A stretch of 10,156 nucleotides of DNA, from positions 1-10,156 of the forward strand of contig CALBSL010000047.1 in the NCBI GenBank assembly GCA_937968025.1. Direction: 5' to 3'. Below, piece by piece: positions 5,597 through 10,156 of this stretch. Within the stretch, counting starts at the first letter, position 1. Each line of letters starts with the position of its first letter. A program made the position numbers and the translations under genes. The notes under the pieces were generated by a model that ran no database searches, was not told the origin of the DNA, and saw only the letters and a program-made list of their open reading frames with translations. This DNA is from an uncultured bacterium (lineage in GTDB: Bacteria; Patescibacteriota; Patescibacteriia; 2-12-FULL-60-25).

Positions 5597-7024
5597 TTAG
5601 TAGGCCCCGTCTTGCCGTACGATCACGAATGGCGTTTTCAAGAGGATGACAATATCCAGCCAGAGAGACCAATGATCAATATACCAAGTGTCAAGCCTCG
5701 ATTCTTCGTCAAAACTCAGATCGCTGCGACCGGAAACCTGGGCCATGCCGGTAATTCCTGGCTTGATCGCAAACACTTTGCGATGGTGAGATTGGTATTT
5801 TTCTACCTCGCGAGGCTGATGCGGACGAGGGCCTACAATCGACATCGTTCCCTGGAGGACGTTGATAAATTGCGGGAGTTCATCAATCGACCAACGTCGA
5901 ATGAGCCTGCCGAAAGGAGTGATGCGAGGGTCGTCCGTAATTTTATAGACCGGTCCGTCCTTGATACTTTTTTGTTTAATCAGCTGTTGTTCGAACTCAA
6001 TGTTTTGCGTGGTTTGTGCGGCGAACTGAGGGCCGATGCAGTACCGTTTCCACATCGAGCGCAGTTTATAGACGGGAAAGTGCCGCCCTCGCTCGCCAAC
6101 GCGTTCGTTATGAAAGAGGATAGGAAAACCATCCTGCAAAAGAATGATCACTCCTGAAAGGAGCAGAAGAGGAGAGGTGAGAATGAGCACCACCGAGGCA
6201 ACAACGATATCAAATGTGCGTTTGATAATCCGTCCCCAGCCATCGAGAGGGGTGCGTTTTGGCTCGATGATCGGAATGCCTGCTTCAGCACTTACATCAA
6301 TGCGAGTGAATTTTGCGGCGAACAGGTCCGCGAGGTAGCGAAACCCAAGGTGATGCTCTTCTGCAAATCCAATGAGATCAAGCGATTGCTCTTTGCTCAT
6401 GCGTGGTTCCGCGAGGAGGATGCCGTCTACACGGTGTTGTTGCTTCATGCGGAGCACTTCTTCCGCGGCCGAATCGTTCCAGGTTTTATAGCTTTTTACG
6501 ACCGTGTAGCCATGCCAGGGTTTTTGTAGGTAGAGCGTTTTGAGGGCGGCGGCGGCATTGCTTGAGCCGATAACAACGATGCGTTGATGCCCGATGCCGC
6601 GGGAAAGGAGGGAGTGACGAATAGCGCGGAGCAGGGTGCGACCGAGCCAAACGTAGACCATGGCTAACGCCCAGACGGCAATAACCAGAAAACGAGACGT
6701 GGTAAGCTCACGTCGAAAAAAGACGGTCGCGATGATCACCATCATGCCCGCCGTGCTGCCAAGAACGATACGGCTGAGCTCTTGAAGGCGTGGGCGCTGT
6801 TTACTTGGATACAAACCTGCAAGGAAAAAGCAGAGCATCCAGGCCAGGATAAACGTGCTCACGGATCCAATGTATTGCGAAAGGGTGATCTCTTGAATAA
6901 TGGGCCGAATTTCAACGAGCGGCTGCGAGAAGCGCAGAAGATAGGCGGTGATGGCCGCGGCAACCAGGGCGAGAACGTCGACGGGGACTTGGAGGGCGGT
7001 GAAGGCAAGATCAAGACGGCGCAT
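5597..7024 (-). CDS. Polyprenyl glycosylphosphotransferase (WcaJ/WbaP type)
   Basis: A 475-aa polytopic membrane enzyme that starts glycan synthesis by moving a sugar-1-phosphate from a nucleotide sugar to undecaprenyl phosphate. Four N-terminal membrane segments lie at about 8-30, 50-72, 86-103 and 111-130. A Rossmann-like domain follows (VVIGSSNAAAA, 150-160). Then come the re-entrant helix (about 269-295) and the catalytic domain. Signature motifs are KRTFDIVVAS, FPVYKLRSM (306-314), KITDDPRITPFGRLIR, the catalytic dyad in SIDELPQ (D381, E382), GPRP (398-401) and KPGITG (421-426). Length and order match the TIGR03025-type family. It leads the three-gene polysaccharide operon and is divergent from the holB-like gene, with 81 bases between starts. 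The start is the ATG at 7024. Upstream there is no Shine-Dalgarno, but a -10-like TACACT at 7040-7035. The donor is likely a hexose phosphate; which one cannot be told. Confidence 0.93.
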   Translation of the reverse strand: MRRLDLAFTALQVPVDVLALVAAAITAYLLRFSQPLVEIRPIIQEITLSQYIGSVSTFILAWMLCFFLAGLYPSKQRPRLQELSRIVLGSTAGMMVIIATVFFRRELTTSRFLVIAVWALAMVYVWLGRTLLRAIRHSLLSRGIGHQRIVVIGSSNAAAALKTLYLQKPWHGYTVVKSYKTWNDSAAEEVLRMKQQHRVDGILLAEPRMSKEQSLDLIGFAEEHHLGFRYLADLFAAKFTRIDVSAEAGIPIIEPKRTPLDGWGRIIKRTFDIVVASVVLILTSPLLLLSGVIILLQDGFPILFHNERVGERGRHFPVYKLRSMWKRYCIGPQFAAQTTQNIEFEQQLIKQKSIKDGPVYKITDDPRITPFGRLIRRWSIDELPQFINVLQGTMSIVGPRPHQPREVEKYQSHHRKVFAIKPGITGMAQVSGRSDLSFDEESRLDTWYIDHWSLWLDIVILLKTPFVIVRQDGAY

Positions 7025-7034
7025 AGATAGGGGC

Positions 7035-7040
7035 AGTGTA
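7035..7040 (-). promoter_or_regulatory. Possible -10 element of the polysaccharide operon
   Basis: TACACT on the minus strand (four of six matches) lies ten bases before the ATG at 7024. There is only a weak -35 (TGGAAT) at the right distance. If used, the transcript would have a leader of only a few bases. Confidence 0.3.
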
Positions 7041-7070
7041 GCAAGGGGAGGCGCATGATTCCAGGCGGTG

Positions 7071-7099
7071 TTGGCAATCTCTATCGTGGCCGGTATGGT
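7071..7099 (+). promoter_or_regulatory. Promoter of the holB-like gene, probably leaderless
   Basis: TTGGCA (7071-7076), a 17-base spacer and TATGGT (7094-7099) match sigma-70 at five of six and four of six positions. The -10 ends six bases before the ATG at 7106, so transcription would begin at or next to the start codon. This supports 7106 over the longer in-frame start at 7055, which lies upstream of the promoter. Confidence 0.45.
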
Positions 7100-7105
7100 G
7101 GCGAT

Positions 7106-7972
7106 ATGTCACTCGCGCTTATCGGTCACGGTTCAATTCGTTCGCGGCTTCTACAAGTGGCGGCATCTCCGGCTGCGGCGTATGGGTTTTTTGGTCCAGA
7201 ACATCTAGGGAAGCGTGGAGTTGCAAACATATTCGCACGAGCGATCCTCGGCATGCCTGAAGAGATGCTGCTCACCGCACACCCTGACCTGGTTATTCTT
7301 GATGCGCGTGGTGAATCAGGTGTCGATGAGGTGAAACAGTTTCTTGCACAAGCGCATCAGACATCGGCGTATGGCGGTCGGCGAGTTTTTCTGATCGATC
7401 ATGCGGACGAACTGAATGCCGCCGGAACGAACGCCTTACTAAAGGACGTCGAAGAACCTCGTTCCGGCATCACTTTCTTGCTTATCGCAAGTCGTCCTGA
7501 GGCTCTGCCCGCCACGCTTCGGTCGCGAATAGTGCCGCTGTGGCATGCGCTCCTTTCAGATGCTGAGATGCGCACCATGGCAACGGAGTGTGGTGCACCG
7601 CAGAGTTGGGTGTCAGCGATGCTCGGGCGTCCTGGGTTGCTCGTGCGACGCCAGGCGGAACCAGCTTGGTGGGAGCGGTGTGTGTCGCACGCAGCGGCGA
7701 TTGATTCTGCAATGCGTCGTGGCGACAGCGGTCTCGTGATTGCCGCCATGGATGACTGGCAAAAATCGATCGAGAAAACCGCGACACCTCAACAGGAATG
7801 GCGAATTCTCCTCCTGTTACTCATGGAGCGCTGGAGGTTGCAGCCAGATGCGCGTCTAGGTGAGGGTTTGGTGGCTTCATGGCGATATTTAGAGACGGCC
7901 ATACCTGCGCGATTCGGTATCGAACTCATGACGAGTGAGCGGCAGATTTTTCAAAAGCGTGGTATACTGTAG
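7106..7972 (+). CDS. holB: DNA polymerase III delta-prime-like clamp-loader subunit
   Basis: 288 aa, with the AAA+ clamp-loader pattern of delta-prime/tau. LIGHGSIRSRLL is the usual N-terminus (Gly-His before the helix). G30-PEHLGK36 is the P-loop, followed by Arg instead of Ser/Thr, in line with the non-ATPase delta-prime role. VFLIDHADEL (94-103) replaces Walker B. TNALLKDVEEP (108-118) is the sensor-1 region, highly conserved in the family. TLRSRI (138-142) holds the arginine of the SRC motif but Ile in place of Cys. No zinc-binding cysteine set is visible between the P-loop and Walker B, as in many delta-prime proteins. The C-terminal collar is diverged and helical. I start it at 7106 (MSLALIGHG), not the in-frame ATG at 7055, because the family begins there. 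Five bases separate it from the lipoprotein gene. Confidence 0.85.
   Translation: MSLALIGHGSIRSRLLQVAASPAAAYGFFGPEHLGKRGVANIFARAILGMPEEMLLTAHPDLVILDARGESGVDEVKQFLAQAHQTSAYGGRRVFLIDHADELNAAGTNALLKDVEEPRSGITFLLIASRPEALPATLRSRIVPLWHALLSDAEMRTMATECGAPQSWVSAMLGRPGLLVRRQAEPAWWERCVSHAAAIDSAMRRGDSGLVIAAMDDWQKSIEKTATPQQEWRILLLLLMERWRLQPDARLGEGLVASWRYLETAIPARFGIELMTSERQIFQKRGIL
7960..7968 (+). promoter_or_regulatory. Possible extended -10 before the BNR lipoprotein gene
   Basis: TGG-TATACT (-10 TATACT at 7963-7968 with an extended TG) lies inside the last codons of the holB-like gene, ten bases before the ATG at 7978. Transcription from it would start about three bases before the ATG. There is no good -35, and it could be chance. 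Confidence 0.3.
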
Positions 7973-7977
7973 TTCAT

Positions 7978-9021
7978 ATGAAGCGCATTGCTCTTTTGTC
8001 GGTGGTTGGCGCCTTGGTATTGATGGGCGCCGGCTGTTCAGCGGGGTCATCTTCAAGTGCACCTGATGGTGGAATTTTTACTACCTCGAATCTTGGTGGC
8101 GCCTGGTCTCAACTCACCGTACTCAATCAAGGGGCGAAAGTTGGGAGTATCGGCAATGTCGCAACGGTTTCTACGGCATTTGATCCTCAAGAGGCAACCA
8201 CGATGTATGTGGGTACAACGCAAAACGGGTTGTTGATGACGCTCGATGGTGGCCAATCGTGGCAGCAGGCACGAGGTCTCACCTCGGGACAAGTCACTTC
8301 CATCGCGGTTGATCCTCAAGATAAGTGCACGGTGTTTGTTGCGCGTTTGAACCAGCTGCTCAAAACGGAAACCTGTGGACGCGACTGGGGACAGGTGTAC
8401 TACGACCCTCGAACCACGCAACAATACACGAGTGTCGTGATTGATCCTTCGAATCCAAAGACGGTGTATGCAGGGAATGTGGATGGCGATATTCTCCGAT
8501 CTGAAGACGGGGGAGCAAGCTGGCGCGTGCTGTACCGTGCTGATGCTCGCATCAACATGATTACGATCGATCGACGTTCACCACAAACGCTCTACATCGC
8601 GACCAACGGCGCCGGTATCCTGAAGTCAACGAATCGTGGCGAGGCTTGGACCGAAATTCGTGCGCAGCTTGATGGATTCGAGGGTTCTCGTCGACCTATT
8701 GGCGTCTATATTGACCCTTCAAACTCAAACACGATTTTCCACGTGTCTCGCAACGGCATTCTCCGTTCAACCGATGGTGGTTCGACCTGGCTGGCATTAA
8801 GCCTCCCAACGCCGTCTGCGCAAACGAACATCCGTGCGTTTGCTCTTCACCCACGAAATCCAAGCTTGCTTGTGTACGCGACGGAAACCTCTGTGGTCTT
8901 TACCGATGACCTTGGTCAAACCTGGACGCCAAAAAAACTGCCAACGTCACGATCGGCCTCGTTCCTCGTATTCGATGAGGCGGCACAGAGCAATCTCTAT
9001 CTCGGAACGATTCCGCGATAG
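7978..9021 (+). CDS. Lipoprotein with BNR/Asp-box beta-propeller repeats
   Basis: A 347-aa exported lipoprotein. The signal is MKR plus a hydrophobic run ending in the lipobox LMGAGC (Cys20), followed by a Ser-rich linker. The rest is a sortilin/BNR-type beta-propeller. Asp-box motifs (S/T-x-D-x-G-x-x-W) appear at about 88-95 (TLDGGQSW), 175-182 (SEDGGASW), 217-224 (STNRGEAW), 254-261 (STDGGSTW) and 309-316 (TDDLGQTW), with degenerate copies near 35-43 and 129-137. The spacing and the alternating DPxxPxTVYAG-type strands (IDPSNPKTVYAG, IDRRSPQTLYIA, IDPSNSNTIFHV) mark the blades. The fold is common in glycosidases, photosystem assembly factor Ycf48 and binding proteins. No sialidase active-site set is evident, so a binding or structural role on the outer face of the membrane is more likely. 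It follows the holB-like gene by five bases and precedes frr by 51. Confidence 0.9.
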   Translation: MKRIALLSVVGALVLMGAGCSAGSSSSAPDGGIFTTSNLGGAWSQLTVLNQGAKVGSIGNVATVSTAFDPQEATTMYVGTTQNGLLMTLDGGQSWQQARGLTSGQVTSIAVDPQDKCTVFVARLNQLLKTETCGRDWGQVYYDPRTTQQYTSVVIDPSNPKTVYAGNVDGDILRSEDGGASWRVLYRADARINMITIDRRSPQTLYIATNGAGILKSTNRGEAWTEIRAQLDGFEGSRRPIGVYIDPSNSNTIFHVSRNGILRSTDGGSTWLALSLPTPSAQTNIRAFALHPRNPSLLVYATETSVVFTDDLGQTWTPKKLPTSRSASFLVFDEAAQSNLYLGTIPR

Positions 9022-9072
9022 CCTCCTTCCATTGACAGGGCAGGGCTGTCTGTGGCACGCTGACGAACATCT

Positions 9073-9170
9073 ATGTCCACGCATCTTGATGCTCATCGCC
9101 CAGAATTTGCTCGCGTAATCGAGCATTTTCAGCGAGACCTCACCTCGCTCCGCACTGGCCGCGCGAGCCG
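9073..9170 (+). pseudogene. frr: Ribosome recycling factor, N-terminal fragment only
   Basis: The first 32 codons read [20 protein letters not shown] then [12 protein letters not shown]. This is the first helix of ribosome recycling factor up to the conserved RTGRA motif, where it meets domain II. Normal RRF has about 185 residues. Here the next codons ([12 protein letters not shown]) are no longer RRF-like, and the DNA turns into folP sequence in another frame. The gene is therefore cut by a junction near 9165-9175, most probably an assembly chimera and not a natural deletion, because frr is essential. No Shine-Dalgarno precedes the ATG. TTGACA at 9032-9037 lacks a matching -10. Confidence 0.8.
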
Positions 9171-9277
9171 GGGTGTGGGGGGTGCGCGTGCACGACGTGC
9201 GGGCGTCCGCGGATGCGCTCGCCGTCGTCAGTGCGTGGTGGCGTGGCGAGCAGGCCCCGGGGTGTGCCGGTGGCTGA
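9164..9277 (+). pseudogene. folP: Dihydropteroate synthase C-terminal fragment
   Basis: In the frame starting near 9164 the DNA reads [20 protein letters not shown], then VVSAWW and a stop at 9275-9277. GVRVHDVR is the C-terminal conserved motif of dihydropteroate synthase, which joins pteridine diphosphate with p-aminobenzoate in folate synthesis. The form with RASADAL is typical of Actinobacteria. Only the last 37 codons are present, and they overlap the start of folB by eight bases, as in native actinobacterial folP-folB operons. So this piece is a true genomic fragment of another organism joined to frr. Confidence 0.75.
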
Positions 9278-9398
9278 TCGAATTGAGTTGCGCGGCTTGA
9301 CCGTTCGCGGGAACCACGGTGTGTTCGACCATGAGCGCCGCGACGGCCAGGACTTCGTCGTCGACATCACGGTGTGGATCGACCTGGCCGCCGCGGCC
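9270..9398 (+). pseudogene. folB: Dihydroneopterin aldolase N-terminal fragment
   Basis: From the GTG at 9270 the peptide begins [20 protein letters not shown], then [19 protein letters not shown]. It agrees closely, from memory, with the N-terminus of mycobacterial-type FolB ([20 protein letters not shown]), which splits dihydroneopterin in folate synthesis. After about 43 residues (DLAAAA) the sequence leaves the family and becomes ParB-like without breaking the frame. A full FolB has about 120-130 residues. Confidence 0.8.
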
Positions 9399-9590
9399 GG
9401 GCTGCTGACCGTGCCGGTGGTGGTCAAGGAGACGACGCCGCGCCAGCGCCTGGAGCTGGCGCTCGTCGAGAACATCCAGCGAACGGACCTGAACCCGATC
9501 GAAAAGGCGCAAGGGTTCAAGGACTACCTCGACCGCTTCAAGATGACCCACGACCAGCTCGGGGCCAAGCTCGGCATCGACCGCACCTCG
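9394..9590 (+). pseudogene. ParB/Spo0J partition protein internal fragment
   Basis: The peptide [40 protein letters not shown], then [23 protein letters not shown] is the classic ParB core: the end of the ParB/Srx nuclease-like domain, the box [17 protein letters not shown], and the first part of the helix-turn-helix ([15 protein letters not shown]). ParB binds parS and drives chromosome or plasmid segregation. Neither the N-terminal ENIRPN-type region nor the part after RTS is present. The flavour suggests Planctomycetes or Acidobacteria, but not firmly. It joins folB at about 9390-9400 and an unrelated minus-strand fragment at about 9590. Confidence 0.8.
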
Positions 9591-9785
9591 GGGAACCACG
9601 CCCCCTGCCCGAACGCCACCGCCTTATCGAACACGTTGCCGGTGATGACCTTTGTGCCAGCATTCGTGAACGCCGGGACGACGAGCGAATTCGCCCCCGC
9701 CGAGTTCTTGAAGGTGCAATTCGTGATCGAGATCGACGCGTTGGCGGCGGGACTGTCCCACGCCCACGAGTTGAATCCGCTCGGC
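9590..9785 (-). pseudogene. Beta-helix/outer-surface protein fragment
   Basis: On the minus strand an open frame reads [20 protein letters not shown], then [20 protein letters not shown] and [16 protein letters not shown]. The I-x-N-C-T-F-x-N followed by I-x-G-N-V-F pattern is that of right-handed parallel beta-helix or polymorphic-membrane-protein repeats, in which Asn-rich ladders recur about every 20-25 residues. No start or stop lies in the piece, so it is an internal fragment of a larger exported protein. The opposite-strand reading gives no family. The right edge is uncertain (9745-9785). Confidence 0.45.
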
Positions 9786-9892
9786 GGCTATCAGTTGGGA
9801 TTGCCGTGGCCGATCACGGCCGAACTGGACCGCCATCTCGCGCACGGCGGGCTCACCGACGAACAGCGGCAGTCGATCACGGCGGCGAACCG
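9750..9892 (+). pseudogene. Unrecognised coding fragment
   Basis: The plus-strand frame [20 protein letters not shown] then [20 protein letters not shown] is well formed and coding-like, with a TDEQRQ helix start and GC-rich third positions. It matches no family I know. It is in the same frame as the FolB and ParB fragments, but that continuity is probably accidental. It may extend into the next fragment by a frame change at about 9890. Confidence 0.35.
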
Positions 9893-10156
9893 GAACCTTT
9901 GCTCAAGGCGCAGAACGTCCAGGTTGTCATCCGCATGCTGCTGAGACAGCTGCCGCCTCTGGGGCTGTTGCGCGAAGGCTGGCACGTGCTGCAGACGGCG
10001 TTTCGCATGGAGCGACGGTGGCGGCCCGAGGGACAGGCCATTACGGAGTTTGACCGGCTGTTCCAGATTTCGTTGCGCAGCGCCCTCGACACGCTCCTGA
10101 AATCGACGAAACGCTGGCGCGGCGGGCGGTTCAGTCCCGAAGAACTGATCGACGTC
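9893..10156 (+). CDS. Unrecognised partial protein running off the right edge
   Basis: The 88-codon open frame ([57 protein letters not shown], then ending [16 protein letters not shown]) stays open to the window edge. It is helical, Arg/Leu-rich and probably soluble. No start codon can be given: the frame is open upstream of 9893, but there the sequence reads better in another frame. I do not recognise the family. It appears intact from about 9893 on, so it may be the first longer piece of the genome that continues to the right. Confidence 0.4.

Noticed and set aside
7055..7105. Longer start of the holB-like gene
   Set aside because: The added MIPGGVGNLYRGRYGGD is not family-like, and the start would lie upstream of the predicted -10 at 7094-7099.
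9034..9052. GACAG-GGCAGGG-CTGTC hairpin and TTGACA before frr
   Set aside because: Only a 5-bp stem, no T tail, and no -10 at the right distance from TTGACA. Could be chance.
9213..9944. 243-codon open frame taken as one FolB-ParB fusion protein
   Set aside because: It joins pieces of two incomplete families, then reads through a minus-strand fragment. The boundaries are arbitrary relative to domains, and folP sits correctly upstream of folB in another frame. Chimera, not fusion.
1..10156. CRISPR array, transposase or integrase
   Set aside because: No regularly spaced repeats and no DDE, tyrosine or serine recombinase motifs in any frame. The only repeat pair is the 44-bp one at the tRNA-Gln locus.

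Overview
The window reads as a metagenomic contig, not a clean stretch of one genome. The core (about 3550-9170) looks like a moderately GC-rich bacterium. Its gene content (a polyprenyl sugar-phosphate transferase with two family-4 glycosyltransferases, a delta-prime-like clamp-loader subunit, a BNR-repeat lipoprotein, then frr) would suit a Candidate Phyla Radiation (Patescibacteria) genome, but that placement is inference only. The left part (1-3540) mixes GC-rich genes with an AT-richer two-gene insert. The last kilobase (about 9165-10156) is a chain of short, unrelated GC-rich gene fragments. One is clearly actinobacterial folP/folB, so this end is almost certainly chimeric.

Layout from the left: 1-854 (minus) is an exported lipoprotein running off the window. 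It has a TTG start, a lipobox and a near-consensus sigma-70 promoter (904-932). Then comes a compact minus-strand unit: tRNA-Gln(CTG) at 2454-2527 with its own promoter, a perfect 12-bp hairpin, an Abi-alpha family gene (2374-1709), a small HEPN-like gene (1694-1065), a diverged second copy of the hairpin and tRNA 3' end, and a Rho-independent terminator (994-1024). The two genes are flanked by a 44-bp direct repeat (38/44 identical) whose tRNA-side copy overlaps the 3' end of the tRNA, as expected of an integrated cassette. Upstream on the same strand is an unrecognised 289-aa gene (3477-2608) with its own promoter and terminator.

From 7024 down to 3550 (minus) lies a three-gene surface-polysaccharide operon: initiating sugar-phosphate transferase, glycosyltransferase, glycosyltransferase. 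The last lacks the usual C-terminal end and stops just where the next promoter begins. Divergently, 7106-9170 (plus) carries holB-like, BNR lipoprotein and the first 32 codons of frr. frr breaks off in the middle of its conserved RTGRAS motif.

The most interesting biology is the tRNA-Gln-anchored cassette pairing Abi-alpha with a HEPN-like protein, a candidate two-gene phage-defence module. The flanking repeats carry a hairpin with a compensatory base-pair change, which says the structure acts as RNA on the minus strand. The most important caution is the mosaic 3' kilobase, where open reading frames run across artificial junctions.
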